A DNA stretch of 64,000 nt, from positions 1 to 64,000 of the forward strand of contig JBBQWV010000006.1 of the NCBI GenBank assembly GCA_038210275.1, given 5' to 3'. The notes below the pieces were generated by a model. The model was not told where the DNA came from. It saw only the letters and a program-made list of their open reading frames with translations, and did not search any database. Of the stretch, positions 1-9,383 are shown piece after piece. Origin of the DNA: PALSA-1296 sp038210275. GTDB lineage: Bacteria > Bacteroidota > Ignavibacteria > Palsa-1295. The stretch's first letter is position 1. Every line of letters begins with the position of its first letter. A program made the position numbers and the translations under genes.

Positions 1-560
1 TTGAGTCATTTTCAGAAGTTGCCCCGCAACTCCTTATAATTCATCAATATCGCTCTGCACATAGCAAAGTCTTTAGTCTTTAGTTATTAGTCTTTAGCAG
101 AAAGCCACACCAAATCTCTACCCCCCATTTCCACCTTCATCCTTCATCATTCCTCCTTTCCCAAAACCTCCGGGTGAGCGACTGTAACTCTTTATAATTC
201 AATAACATCGTTATGCACATTTCTATTGTTCACTGCTTTATAGCTAACGTGAAGTAACAACGTCATTGCGAGACCGGCACCAGCCGGTCGTGGCAATCTA
301 AAATCTGTAAGGGTATAGGTGCTCATCATACTGGAGATAATATACGGTAAAGAAATCCATTTGTCAAGTGCTTTTAAAAAATTTAATATTGCGGGCACCT
401 ATGCGAAAAAAAAGCTCCCCACATCCTCCGCCGGGGATTGGGGCGGTTGACCCCATGCCGTTTCTAAACTCAGGATCAACCACCCCAACCCCTCCTTCAA
501 AAGGAGGGGCTAAAATCCTTCCCCCACTCAGCACTCATAGCTCACACCTCAGCGCTACCT
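1..560. repeat. Gene-free repeat-rich stretch at window start
   Basis: I see no credible gene here. Positions about 20-65 hold a partial copy of a sequence that recurs at about 183-222 and 31615-31660 ('aactccttataattcat', then 'gcacat'). Positions 72-105 contain several 'tctttag' units. Positions 170-403 hold the long composite repeat described separately. Positions 405-540 are rich in C/G runs with small palindromes such as 'cccctcc...ggagggg' and probably form the transcript end of the minus-strand gene that finishes at 561. Confidence 0.6.
170..403. repeat. Composite dispersed repeat, second copy near 31603
   Basis: About 200 bp reads almost the same as 31603-31800: 'gggtgagcgactgtaactc', a variable stretch, the palindromic unit 'gtcattgcgagaccggcac' with its inverted partner, then 'gggtataggtgctcatcat'. 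The last part (314-403) is bounded by inverted TATAGGTGC and GCACCTAT and looks like a small non-autonomous element nested in the larger repeat. Confidence 0.7.
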
Positions 561-2387
561 CTATCGCACTATCATCTTATGTAGATCAAGTTTCCACGGA
601 GCTAACGCCGCACCTGTTTTAACGACATGCGTCGTTGTGCTCCAACCATCGGAGATGCACGATAGCCTGATGATATAATTTCCAGCTGCAAGATCTGTCA
701 TCGAAAGACCGTATTGTTGGATCCCATATCCGCCCGGAGTCTCTTCATGCTGGCAATACTTGCCATTACTGCTTATCACATCAACGGTCATCTTTCCTCC
801 GGTGCAATTATCAAAAGTCAGTACCGTGCTTTGATCGCAGGGATTAGGATAAGCAAGAAGATGCTCCGCAGAATTCTCGAAGGATTTCATTTCAGAAACT
901 GCAAATTTTGGATTTAAATGAACAGGTATTTTTTCAGTACCATAAAGTATTCGAATGCTACCCTTCCCATGTATACCATTATTTTGATCATCCGGTGATT
1001 CGTATGCCGGTGCGCTGAAAATATAAGTTAGGGCATCTTTGTTAGTTGCTCGAATTGTTTCTTTCTCGCCACCGCCCGCATAGTGATAGCTGGCAAAAAC
1101 ATCAATTTTATCGTCCATAGCTTTGCCTAAGACATACATTGCATCGAAACTATAGCCTATGCCGCCACCGCCTGAAGTGATTAATACATTATTCCCAGTG
1201 CCAGTTAAATCACCTCCATCGAAGAGAGTAGGCCATTCTGTCTCAGAAAAATTTCCACTATAATATCCAGGGCAATGAATAAAGAAATCAGATGAATCAT
1301 ATCTAAGTCTTTTACTTCCAAACCCAGCCCCACCCCTAAAAATACAAATTCCATTTGCATTAAATACATCATCTGAAATACTTATTGGAAGAGGGACAAG
1401 CATATCAAGGGACTTATCAGTAATAGACTTCGGGAAAACTATCATCGGAAATGGAGAGCCATGATAATGGAAATGATCTTTGTATAATGGCCACTCCTTC
1501 GCTACTAAAAGGGTATCTTTTCGCAATGATTTAACAAATTCGCGAAGATCAAACGGTGGATCATTCTTGTAATAAAACAAATTCCCCCAGTCATCTAATG
1601 TAATCAGATCTTCTCTTCCCACACCTCTCCAATCGCCCTGAGACTGAAAACGATGTGCAACGTCTGCACCTGACGTAAATGGACCGTCGCTCCAGAAAAC
1701 GGTATCATCCCACATTGCTTGCTTACCTTGATCGTATAGATGCTGCCCCCCTTTAATAAGTGCGACAAACATCGAATCAGGATTTACTATATTACCATAA
1801 CCAGTATTGACAATAATATCATCTACTGTGTCATTTGTAAACTTTCCGAAATAAGGTGCCAATTCGTTACCGGAGTAAAATCCATAATTTCCAATTCTAT
1901 GTGGAAATAGTCGCGTATATCTACTCGTATCATAATCCCCGTTTTCATCACCCCAATAGATGAAGATATTAAAACTTGAAAGATTATCGTATGGATAGGC
2001 AACTACCATATCAGTAAATAGAGGGGAATGAAAATGCCCGAATTTTACTCTTGGAAAACCTTCGAAAATATAAGGATACTTCTTAATAACATTTAATTTG
2101 TGAAGATTAAAGGAATGTCCTGTTTCGACAGAAGTTAAGAAAGGGATATTATCCGCTACTCCTTGTATCACAAGTCGATCATAAGTTTCTCCCTTCAATG
2201 GAGGGATAGTTTTAAGAATACTACCCAAGTTCTGATCAGGAGTACCACCATAAATCGTATCGAACTCCGTCGGATTTCCCAAGTGTGGGAAGTAGCAAGC
2301 AGAGTCATAAGCGCTTTGGGCATAGATTTCCTTTGCGGAGATAATCCCCACAAAAATAACAATCGCACTTATAAGGAATACTCTCAT
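561..2387 (-). CDS. Secreted T9SS cargo protein, FG-GAP/VCBS-like
   Basis: This is a secreted protein of unknown function, likely carried to the cell surface by the type IX system. I start it at the ATG at 2387, giving about 608 residues, because that places a clean signal peptide (MRVFLISAIVIFVGIISAKEIYAQ) at the N terminus; a longer in-frame reading from 2471 adds a basic tail with no function. The middle carries repeated aspartate- and glycine-rich 'DLITLDDWGN', 'GGDLTGTGNN' and 'WGDENGDYD' segments, reminiscent of FG-GAP/VCBS beta-propeller repeats. The C terminus (from 'LLAYPNPCDQSTVLTF') is a typical T9SS type A sorting domain with the YPNP opening and 'LAAGNYIIRLS'. The ligand or substrate is unknown. 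Confidence 0.8.
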   Translation of the reverse strand: MRVFLISAIVIFVGIISAKEIYAQSAYDSACYFPHLGNPTEFDTIYGGTPDQNLGSILKTIPPLKGETYDRLVIQGVADNIPFLTSVETGHSFNLHKLNVIKKYPYIFEGFPRVKFGHFHSPLFTDMVVAYPYDNLSSFNIFIYWGDENGDYDTSRYTRLFPHRIGNYGFYSGNELAPYFGKFTNDTVDDIIVNTGYGNIVNPDSMFVALIKGGQHLYDQGKQAMWDDTVFWSDGPFTSGADVAHRFQSQGDWRGVGREDLITLDDWGNLFYYKNDPPFDLREFVKSLRKDTLLVAKEWPLYKDHFHYHGSPFPMIVFPKSITDKSLDMLVPLPISISDDVFNANGICIFRGGAGFGSKRLRYDSSDFFIHCPGYYSGNFSETEWPTLFDGGDLTGTGNNVLITSGGGGIGYSFDAMYVLGKAMDDKIDVFASYHYAGGGEKETIRATNKDALTYIFSAPAYESPDDQNNGIHGKGSIRILYGTEKIPVHLNPKFAVSEMKSFENSAEHLLAYPNPCDQSTVLTFDNCTGGKMTVDVISSNGKYCQHEETPGGYGIQQYGLSMTDLAAGNYIIRLSCISDGWSTTTHVVKTGAALAPWKLDLHKMIVR

Positions 2388-2492
2388 ATCTTTAAAAGAC
2401 ACTTGAGAGTGGAAAAGGTTACAGAATATTTTTTTGGGAAGTCTTTCGCCTTTAGCAAAAGGGAAATTCATAACACAATAATTTGCTAAAGA

Positions 2493-3404
2493 TTAATGAC
2501 TTGCTTGCCGCTCCGCCGCTGTTAGCGTATTGCGCAGTACCATGGCAATTGTCATCGGACCTACTCCGCCCGGGACGGGTGTGATGGCTGAGGCTACGAG
2601 TTTGACATTCTCAAAATCTACATCGCCGACAAGCCGCGTTCCGGATTTCTTCGACGCATCGGGAATCACATTCTGACCAACATCAATCACAACGGCTCCT
2701 TCGCGAACCATATCTATTGTGATCGCAAACGGCACGCCCATTGCGGCGATAAGAATATCGGCCGATCTGGTGAATTCGCTAAGCCTATTCCCTGCTCCGG
2801 TATGAGCAAGGGTAACGACGGCATTTGCGCCTTTTGCTTTTTGTACAAGAAGCGCGGCAAGAGGTTTGCCAACGATATTTGAACGTCCGACAATAACAAC
2901 GTGCTTACCGGAAACTTCGATGTTATCGCGCATCATCATCTCCACCACTCCTGCAGGAGTGCATGGCGCAAAATAATCGCCTTTGCCGATAGAGAGTCTG
3001 CCAACATTCTGTGGATGGAATCCATCAATATCTTTTTCGGGTGCAATCGCTTCAAGGACTTTCTCTTCAGATATATGCTTTGGCAATGGAAGCTGGCAGA
3101 GAATAGCATGAGTCAAGGGATCAGCATTTAACTCAGCGATCTTCTTCAGCATATCGCTTTCTGTGATCGTCGCAGGAAGACGCAATGTTTCACCGGAGAA
3201 CCCTGCTTCTTCGGATGCAATACCTTTATTGCGCACATATATTTCACTTGCAGGATTATTGCCGACAAGCAAGAATACGATGCGAGGCTTGATTCCGTGA
3301 ATTTTCGTAAATGCTTCAGCGCCCACCTTCACTTCAGCGCGAAGTGCGACTGCGATGGCTTTGCCATCAATGTTGCGGGCGATATGGGATTCAGAAGTAT
3401 TCAA
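2493..3404 (-). CDS. folD: Bifunctional methylenetetrahydrofolate dehydrogenase/cyclohydrolase
   Basis: FolD interconverts 5,10-methylene-, 5,10-methenyl- and 10-formyl-tetrahydrofolate in the cytosol and supplies one-carbon units, notably for purine synthesis by enzymes such as the nearby purL pathway. The 303 residues match family length. Seen: the active-site lysine motif YVRNK (56-60), 'QLPLPKHI', 'DGFHPQNVG', the NADP-binding 'VVIVGRSNIVGKPLA', and the C-terminal PGGVGPMT. The only workable start is a TTG at 3404, because the conserved N-terminal region precedes any ATG. The upstream flank (3427-3541) is a dispersed palindrome. It lies in a same-strand run with the YmdB-like gene and purL. 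Confidence 0.95.
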   Translation of the reverse strand: MNTSESHIARNIDGKAIAVALRAEVKVGAEAFTKIHGIKPRIVFLLVGNNPASEIYVRNKGIASEEAGFSGETLRLPATITESDMLKKIAELNADPLTHAILCQLPLPKHISEEKVLEAIAPEKDIDGFHPQNVGRLSIGKGDYFAPCTPAGVVEMMMRDNIEVSGKHVVIVGRSNIVGKPLAALLVQKAKGANAVVTLAHTGAGNRLSEFTRSADILIAAMGVPFAITIDMVREGAVVIDVGQNVIPDASKKSGTRLVGDVDFENVKLVASAITPVPGGVGPMTIAMVLRNTLTAAERQASH

Positions 3405-3426
3405 TGATGTAGAACGATTACATTAA

Positions 3427-3541
3427 TGTCATCGCGAGGAGGGCGATAGCCCGACAAGGCGACCAGAAAAACTTGAAGTGTTGAGAAACGTTAAATATTT
3501 TAGATTGCCACGACCGGCTGGTGCCGGTCTCGCAATGACGT
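3427..3541. repeat. GTCATTGCGAG-family dispersed palindrome
   Basis: This is an inverted-repeat element of about 115 bp between folD and the YmdB-like gene. One end begins 'gtcatcgcgaggagggcg' and the other ends 'gccggtctcgcaatgac', the reverse complement of the family consensus. The inner arms 'ttttagattgcc' match the other copies in the window. Confidence 0.85.
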
Positions 3542-3549
3542 TGAGTATA

Positions 3550-4404
3550 TTACTCAGCAACAACTGCAGCTTGTTCTTTTACTTCAGCAACCGGCACGCT
3601 GGCTTTTGTTTCGAATTCCGGAAAGATAATTCTTTCGATCGAAAGTGCATGACCTGTTGCGCGATCAACTTGCAAGATAACTCCGGCGATCTTCACGTCG
3701 CCTGTTGCAGTTTCGTATTTATGTGGTGTGCCGAGCATGAAGCGTTTGATCGCAATATCGGTCCGCATTCCGACGCAGCTATCATACGGACCGGTCATTC
3801 CGACATCGGTGATGTATGCCGTTCCGTGCTCCAAGATGCGCTCATCGGCTGTTTGCACATGAGTATGCGTTCCGAGAACAGCGCTGACTCTTCCATCAAG
3901 AAAAAATCCCATCGCCTGTTTTTCGGCAGATGCTTCAGCGTGCATATCAACAATAATGTTCGGCGTTTCTTCGAGCATATTCTGCACCGCCCATTCGGCT
4001 GTCTTGAATGGATCGTCAATAGGCGGTAGAAAAACTCTACCTTGAATATTTAATACTCCAACCTTCGTCCCTTTTTTTGTTTCGAAGATGGCATATCCCG
4101 AACCGCCATTTTCTCTTGGATAGTTCAGCGGACGAAGAATGCGACGCTCTTCACGAAGCAATGGGCGTGTTTCCCATCGTTCCCAGATGTGATTTCCTGT
4201 CGTGATGATATGCGCTCCGGCAGCAAAAAGCTCTTCAGCGTGTTTTTTCGTCAGCGCTTTGCCGTCATAAATATTTTCACCATTGACGATAACGGCTTCG
4301 GCATCGTGCTTTTCGATCAGGGATTTGAGAAATTTCGTAACCATCGCCAAGCCATTCAAGCCGACGATGTCTCCGATAAAAAGTATATTCAGTGTATCTG
4401 GCAT
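3550..4404 (-). CDS. YmdB-family metallophosphoesterase (cyclic-nucleotide phosphodiesterase type)
   Basis: The protein belongs to the YmdB/TIGR00282 family of calcineurin-like phosphoesterases; the Bacillus member hydrolyses 2',3'-cyclic nucleotides and affects developmental decisions. In 284 residues the di-metal ligands are visible: D12 in GDIVG, N41 and E43 in NGEN, N71-H72 in TGNH, H155 in DMHAE, and H180/H182 in GTHTH. 'GMTGPYDSCVG' is also typical. The last 20 or so residues (VPVAEVKEQAAVVAE) are an extra tail. It lies between folD and a small membrane protein on the same strand. The family is sure; the physiological substrate here is not. Confidence 0.92.
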   Translation of the reverse strand: MPDTLNILFIGDIVGLNGLAMVTKFLKSLIEKHDAEAVIVNGENIYDGKALTKKHAEELFAAGAHIITTGNHIWERWETRPLLREERRILRPLNYPRENGGSGYAIFETKKGTKVGVLNIQGRVFLPPIDDPFKTAEWAVQNMLEETPNIIVDMHAEASAEKQAMGFFLDGRVSAVLGTHTHVQTADERILEHGTAYITDVGMTGPYDSCVGMRTDIAIKRFMLGTPHKYETATGDVKIAGVILQVDRATGHALSIERIIFPEFETKASVPVAEVKEQAAVVAE

Positions 4405-4484
4405 TCTATGATATAATGTTCTATGTTTTTCGCGTGGCAGAGAGGCTTAACAAGTAAAGGGGAAGATTTGTCTCGCAGAGAATT

Positions 4485-4652
4485 TCATAAAAAAGCAAGG
4501 TAAAGTATCGAGATCGCTTCAACAGCCGCAAAGATCAGCACGTAGAGATACCAGTTCTTCGTATCCCTTTTCATAAATGAAAGGATGCCGAAAAGAATGA
4601 TCAGGATGAGACAGACAAATAGAAGCGGAATACTTACTTCATGTTTTTGCAT
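4485..4652 (-). CDS. Small two-helix membrane protein (55 aa)
   Basis: I translated this short gene by hand. It reads MQKHEVSIPLLFVCLILIIL and continues to an LYLAFL tail of 55 residues. Two hydrophobic helices (about 8-26 and 35-54) are separated by a charged loop KRDTKNW, giving a hairpin topology. It fits the gap between purL (ending 31 bp upstream) and the YmdB-like gene (starting 81 bp downstream) on the same strand, so it is probably co-transcribed. I recognise no family. Coding potential rests on the clean ATG, the two-helix pattern and the operon-like position. Confidence 0.6.
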   Translation of the reverse strand: MQKHEVSIPLLFVCLILIILFGILSFMKRDTKNWYLYVLIFAAVEAISILYLAFL

Positions 4653-4682
4653 AGTGGAATTTCTTAATTATCAAGAGTATAA

Positions 4683-6947
4683 TTACATTTCCAAAACAGC
4701 TTCAACAGCATTCGGGATTGCCGTTGAATAACATTCGAAAAGTTCAGCAAGATCGGCATCGATCAAACCTTCGGCGATAATTTTCTTGCCGCCCGTTGTA
4801 CCAAGAACTTCAACTTTGATATTCTGTGATTTTGCAAGCATCGAAACTTCTTCAACCAATTCCGGCGCAACACTGAGAATAACACGTCCCTGCATTTCAC
4901 CGAAAAGCGAATGATCGTTTCGTTTTGATGATGGAGCAGAAATAGATGCTCCGATCATATTTGCAAAAGAGCATTCTGCAATGGTTACTGCAAGTCCGCC
5001 TTCACTAATATCATGCGCACTCTTAATGATCTTTTTCTCTGCAAGCGAGATGAGCAGTTCGATAAGTCGTGCTTCGCCGCCCGGATCTATATTCGGCGCA
5101 TTGCCAAATGCTTTGCCGTCATTACGAATTGCAAGATATTCACTGCCGCCTAATCCTTCGAATTCTGTATCGGGTTCATAAGCTGAGAGAAGAAGGATTG
5201 CATCCCCTTCAGATTTGAATCCGGCGCTTACAACATTAGCAACATCATCAATAACGCCAAGCATTCCGATCGTCGGTGTTGGGTAGATCGCTCCGTCGGG
5301 GCTTTCATTATAGAAGCTGACATTTCCTCCGGTGACGGGAGTTTCGAGCGTACGGCAGGCATCCCCCATTCCGCGAATGGCTTCGGTGAATTGAAAATAA
5401 ACCTCAGGGTCGTACGGATTTCCGAAATTGAGGCAATTAGTAATTGCCAAAGGTCTTGCTCCGGTACAAGCGACATTTCGTGCTGCTTCGCACACTGCGA
5501 TCATCGCGCCGCGATAGGGGTTGAGATAAACGTAGCGAGAATTGCAATCGGTTTTTACTGCAAGCCCTTTCGTTGTTCCTTTAACGCGAATGATCGCTGC
5601 ATCGCTTCCTTCAAGATCAAGAGTGTTGGTGCGAACCATAGAATCATATTGCTCATACACCCAACTCTTCGAAGCGATATTTGGTGAAGAAAGAAGTTCT
5701 TTAAGCATTTGGTTTGCATCAACAACATCGCTAATTGAAGACGGGTCAAAAGCTCTTGTCGCTGCGAGATAAGATGGCTCGCGGGTTTCGCGTTGATAGA
5801 CAGGCGTCATATCACCGCCGAGAGCTAATGCTTTTGATGGAAGATTCGAAACGACTTCGCCGTGATAGCTGATCTCGACATTGCCGGTATCGGTGACGCT
5901 ACCGATCACTTCAGCTTGTAGGTCCCATTTCGTAAAAACAGATTTAATGGCATCGACATTTTTCGGCTCGACAACGACGAGCATTCTTTCCTGAGATTCT
6001 GAAAGCATGATCTCGTATGACGACATTGTTGATTCACGCAGTGGCACTTTACTCAGATCAATCTTCATTCCTGTTCCGGCTTTCGCGCTCATTTCTGAAG
6101 TGCAACAGGAAATTCCTGCAGCGCCCATATCCTGCATTCCGACAACAAGCTTTTTGTCGATCGCCTCAAGAGTGGCTTCAAGCAAAAGTTTTTCAGTGAA
6201 TGGATCACCAACTTGAACTGTCGGACGTAATTCTTCAGCCGCCTCACTAAAAACAGCACTTGCCAAAAGACTTGCTCCATGAATGCCGTCGCGTCCTGTG
6301 CTTGAACCGACGATCATTACTATATTGCCGATACCTTCAGCAGAAGCGCTGACGGTTTTTCCATGCTCCACAATTCCGACAGCCATAGCATTGACAAGAG
6401 GATTGCCCTGATAACATTTATCGAAATAAACTTCCCCTGCGACAGTTGGCACTCCGAAGGAATTTCCGTAGTCGGCAATTCCATGAACAACTCCGCGAAG
6501 TAAAAATTTTGTCCGTTCATGATCAAGTGATCCGAAACGAAGTGAATTCAGCGCTGCTATTGGACGGGCACCCATTGTAAAAATATCTCTGAGGATTCCA
6601 CCAACTCCTGTTGCAGCACCTTGATATGGTTCAATAGCAGATGGATGGTTATGGGATTCTATCTTGAATGCAACGGCAAGCCCATCGCCAATATCAACAA
6701 GTCCGGCATTTTCTTCTCCGGCTTCGACGAGGAGGCGTTTACCTTTACGAGGAAGAGTCTTGAGTTGAGTGATGCTATTCTTATAAGAACAGTGCTCACT
6801 CCACATGACAGATACAATGCCGAGTTCAGTATAGGTTGGGATTCGTCCGCCGAGAATGCTGACGATCTTATCGAATTCTTCTTCGATAAGTCCAAGTTCA
6901 AGTCCTATTTTTTTTGCTTCGGCGAGAGTCGAAATGGCGTTAGTCAT
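4683..6947 (-). CDS. purL: Phosphoribosylformylglycinamidine synthase subunit PurL
   Basis: PurL uses ATP to convert formylglycinamide ribonucleotide to the amidine (FGAM) in de novo purine synthesis, working with the glutaminase PurQ and PurS. The 754 residues fit the small PurL type that needs separate partners; none is in this window. Seen: MWSEHCSYKNS near the N terminus, the ATP-binding ESHNHPSAIEP and GAATGVGGILRD, 'GMQDMGAAGISC', and the second repeat with DCNSRYVYLNPYRGA, 'GNVSFYNE' and 'SAHDISEGGLAVTIAE'. ATG start. The plus-strand Omp28-like gene starts 215 bp beyond it, so the interval 6948-7161 holds both promoters. Confidence 0.97.
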   Translation of the reverse strand: MTNAISTLAEAKKIGLELGLIEEEFDKIVSILGGRIPTYTELGIVSVMWSEHCSYKNSITQLKTLPRKGKRLLVEAGEENAGLVDIGDGLAVAFKIESHNHPSAIEPYQGAATGVGGILRDIFTMGARPIAALNSLRFGSLDHERTKFLLRGVVHGIADYGNSFGVPTVAGEVYFDKCYQGNPLVNAMAVGIVEHGKTVSASAEGIGNIVMIVGSSTGRDGIHGASLLASAVFSEAAEELRPTVQVGDPFTEKLLLEATLEAIDKKLVVGMQDMGAAGISCCTSEMSAKAGTGMKIDLSKVPLRESTMSSYEIMLSESQERMLVVVEPKNVDAIKSVFTKWDLQAEVIGSVTDTGNVEISYHGEVVSNLPSKALALGGDMTPVYQRETREPSYLAATRAFDPSSISDVVDANQMLKELLSSPNIASKSWVYEQYDSMVRTNTLDLEGSDAAIIRVKGTTKGLAVKTDCNSRYVYLNPYRGAMIAVCEAARNVACTGARPLAITNCLNFGNPYDPEVYFQFTEAIRGMGDACRTLETPVTGGNVSFYNESPDGAIYPTPTIGMLGVIDDVANVVSAGFKSEGDAILLLSAYEPDTEFEGLGGSEYLAIRNDGKAFGNAPNIDPGGEARLIELLISLAEKKIIKSAHDISEGGLAVTIAECSFANMIGASISAPSSKRNDHSLFGEMQGRVILSVAPELVEEVSMLAKSQNIKVEVLGTTGGKKIIAEGLIDADLAELFECYSTAIPNAVEAVLEM

Positions 6948-7161
6948 GTAAATAGAGAAGGGGTTAGAATTATTATTCGGCTATCATAACGAAATTACTG
7001 ATGAAAAAGTCAAAAAAACGCAAGAATCAGAAAAATAATAAATCTAGAAATCTTAGAAAAAGTGGGTTATTTTGTGAAACTTATTGCCTTTGTAGGTGTT
7101 GAAATAAGGCAGAATTACGTGTTGTCACGATAAAACTTTTTTCATAACCATAATTACTACT

Positions 7162-9258
7162 ATGGATCATTCTACTTCCTTAAAGCGCGCGATCATTGCG
7201 GTTGCGGCAATTGCATTTCTTTTCATATCTACTTTAGAGTTGCGAGCACAAACCACATATAAACGCGGCGCAATTTTTGAGGAGTTTACAGGCATTTGGT
7301 GTCCACATTGCCCTCCGGGCGCTTGGGCACTTGACACGTTGCAAGAAAAATATGGCGATAACCTTGTCGAGATTGCATGGCATGGTGGTCCGTCTGTCCC
7401 AGGCAGCTTAGGATATGACCCACTTTGGTTAAGACCTCATGATACACTTTATTCCTTTTTCGGAGCCAACGGATGGCCTACCGGTCTCTACAATAGAGCA
7501 TACAAAGGTGGTTTTGGAATCACACTACCTCAATATGGTGATTATCCAGTGTGGGTAGTTGGTGCAAATAATCCGGGATTGATGGAAAGTGTGCTAAACG
7601 CAAAGCCAGTCGTTGATTTCCGAATGGTGAACTTAACATACGATCCGGGTACACGTATAGTTGCTTTCGATGTCGATGTTACGCCTTATGATATGACAAA
7701 GATGCGCTCGGATGATACGACAACGTATTCGACGATCGCCCTTCTCACAGAGGATAATGTACTTGAAACACAGGCAAATTATGGTGATTGGGATAAAGTA
7801 CCAGCTGGCGATCTTGAAGATTTCCATGAAATGAATGTCGTTCGCATCGTTGGCGGTGGTGCTGTAATCGGGAATACATTCGTACTCGGAACAAAGACTC
7901 CGACTACTCAGACTCTTCCTATCCGTGTTCATTATTCAATGAAAGTGAACGCCAACTGGAATGCCGATATGATTCGCGCAAAAACTTTCCCACAGGCTCT
8001 CTTTCCAAAGAATGGAAAAAGCATCAGCCTTGATGTTTTAGACGCAAAGCAGACCGGGTACGTTACGTCACTTCCGCAGACTGCTACTGATGCAGAATGG
8101 GTTGTTCTTCCAAATGCTGCAAGCACATTAAAGGCAACTGCTCCTATCAATATCGTTTGGGCAAGTGCAGGCGCTGCAAGTCCGAATGCAAAGCTGGAGT
8201 ACTCAATAGATGGAGGTAGCACATGGTCTTTGGTCACAGCGAGCACCAATAAATCGCCTTTCGCATGGACGATCCCTCAGGATGCATTTGGTAAAACAGC
8301 AAAGATTCGTATTTCCGATGCAGCAAATGCCGGTACAAGCGGCGTTTCAGAATCATTCAAGATTCCCGCAGCTCCGATCGTTGGAAGTCTCGCCGTTATT
8401 AAACCGGCGGCTGGTGAGGTGCTCACTGGTGGAACGGTCTATACAATTACCCTGACCGAATCAAATTTAGTTACTCCTATCAAGTTCGACTATTCAATTG
8501 ATGGCGGCATAACCTGGACGAGCGCAGGAACACCACTTTCAATCGAAGGAAGCACTTTTAAATGGACTGTTGAGAATACGGACGCTACTACGAATGCTAT
8601 CATTCGCGTTTCGGATAACAATGGAGTTACCGGAAAGAGCGGAGTATTTACGATCAACAAAGGAGCAGTCGGTGTGCTCAGTGCTGTCAAAGTAAAAGAT
8701 GTTGATGCAAACAAGAATATACCAAGCAGTATGTCAACCACCATTTCCTGGACTGCTGTAGGAGATGTCGGAGCCGGACTTCTTGTTCAGTATTCATCTG
8801 ATAATTATGTTTGGAACACTGTCACAAATGGCTCCGTCTTACCGACTGCCACCTCGCTGGCATGGACAACGCCGCCGGTTAATGTGCCGACTGCATACAT
8901 TCGTGTGATCAGCCTTGACGCTGATAAACAATCAGCGAGCGCTCAATACGGACCATTCACAGTCGGAGCTGCTGCAGGAGTTGCAGAGAATTCTGTAAAT
9001 GGATATTCAATCTCTAACTATCCGAATCCATTCAGCGGCGAGACAACGATCAAGTTTGAAATGCCAAAGAGCGGCTCAGTAACACTTTTAGTTCGTGATG
9101 AACTCGGACGTGAGATCAGCAAGATAATCACTGAGAATCTTGAAGCCGGTTCACACAGCATCCCATTCAATGCTACAAAGCTTTCGAATGGTATCTATAC
9201 ATACACTCTTGAAGCAGGGGAAACCAAGCTCGTCGGCAAGATGAGTGTTGTGAAGTAA
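7162..9258 (+). CDS. Omp28-like secreted protein with thioredoxin-type CxxC and T9SS domain
   Basis: This 698-residue exported protein begins with a signal peptide (about 1-29, ending in LELRAQ). Next comes an Omp28-like region with a thioredoxin-fold signature, 'FEEFTGIWCPHCPPGAW', whose CPHC pair could be redox active. The middle contains at least three Ig-like repeats recognisable by 'YSIDGGSTW', 'YSIDGGITW' and 'YSSDNYVW'. The C terminus ('SNYPNPFSGETTIKFEMPKSG...LSNGIYTYTLEAGETKLVGKMSVVK') is a textbook T9SS type A sorting domain. It stands alone and is followed by a strong terminator. A surface or extracellular role is likely; the substrate is unknown. Confidence 0.88.
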   Translation: MDHSTSLKRAIIAVAAIAFLFISTLELRAQTTYKRGAIFEEFTGIWCPHCPPGAWALDTLQEKYGDNLVEIAWHGGPSVPGSLGYDPLWLRPHDTLYSFFGANGWPTGLYNRAYKGGFGITLPQYGDYPVWVVGANNPGLMESVLNAKPVVDFRMVNLTYDPGTRIVAFDVDVTPYDMTKMRSDDTTTYSTIALLTEDNVLETQANYGDWDKVPAGDLEDFHEMNVVRIVGGGAVIGNTFVLGTKTPTTQTLPIRVHYSMKVNANWNADMIRAKTFPQALFPKNGKSISLDVLDAKQTGYVTSLPQTATDAEWVVLPNAASTLKATAPINIVWASAGAASPNAKLEYSIDGGSTWSLVTASTNKSPFAWTIPQDAFGKTAKIRISDAANAGTSGVSESFKIPAAPIVGSLAVIKPAAGEVLTGGTVYTITLTESNLVTPIKFDYSIDGGITWTSAGTPLSIEGSTFKWTVENTDATTNAIIRVSDNNGVTGKSGVFTINKGAVGVLSAVKVKDVDANKNIPSSMSTTISWTAVGDVGAGLLVQYSSDNYVWNTVTNGSVLPTATSLAWTTPPVNVPTAYIRVISLDADKQSASAQYGPFTVGAAAGVAENSVNGYSISNYPNPFSGETTIKFEMPKSGSVTLLVRDELGREISKIITENLEAGSHSIPFNATKLSNGIYTYTLEAGETKLVGKMSVVK

Positions 9259-9280
9259 ATTAAGCTTTCACAATAATTTC

Positions 9281-9314
9281 AAACGGCTCCGAAGAAATTC
9301 TTCGGAGCCGTTTT
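9281..9314 (+). terminator. Rho-independent terminator after Omp28-like gene
   Basis: The stem pairs 'aaacggctccgaag' with 'cttcggagccgttt' around a short loop and runs into a T-rich stretch, 23 bp after the stop codon at 9258. Confidence 0.9.
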
Positions 9315-9337
9315 GATTTTAAAGGTGTTTATAGTTG

Positions 9338-9372
9338 TCAGATCGTCGGATAAAACAAGACGACTGACTAAT
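9338..9372 (+). promoter_or_regulatory. Leader hairpin upstream of cystathionine beta-synthase
   Basis: The segment 'tcagatcgtc' pairs with 'gacgactga' through a loop 'ggataaaacaa', with one bulged base, immediately before the ATG at 9384. It has no poly-T tail, so it is not a terminator. It may be a small leader structure. I cannot match it to a known riboswitch. Confidence 0.3.
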
Positions 9373-9383
9373 AAACGATCACC

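Noticed and set aside
3478..4029. Open frame of 183 aa opposite the YmdB-like gene
   Set aside because: It is antisense to a well-supported gene and its first part translates the dispersed repeat.
9338..9372. SAM or cobalamin riboswitch before the trans-sulfuration genes
   Set aside because: Only a simple hairpin of about 35 bases is present; no conserved riboswitch cores seen.
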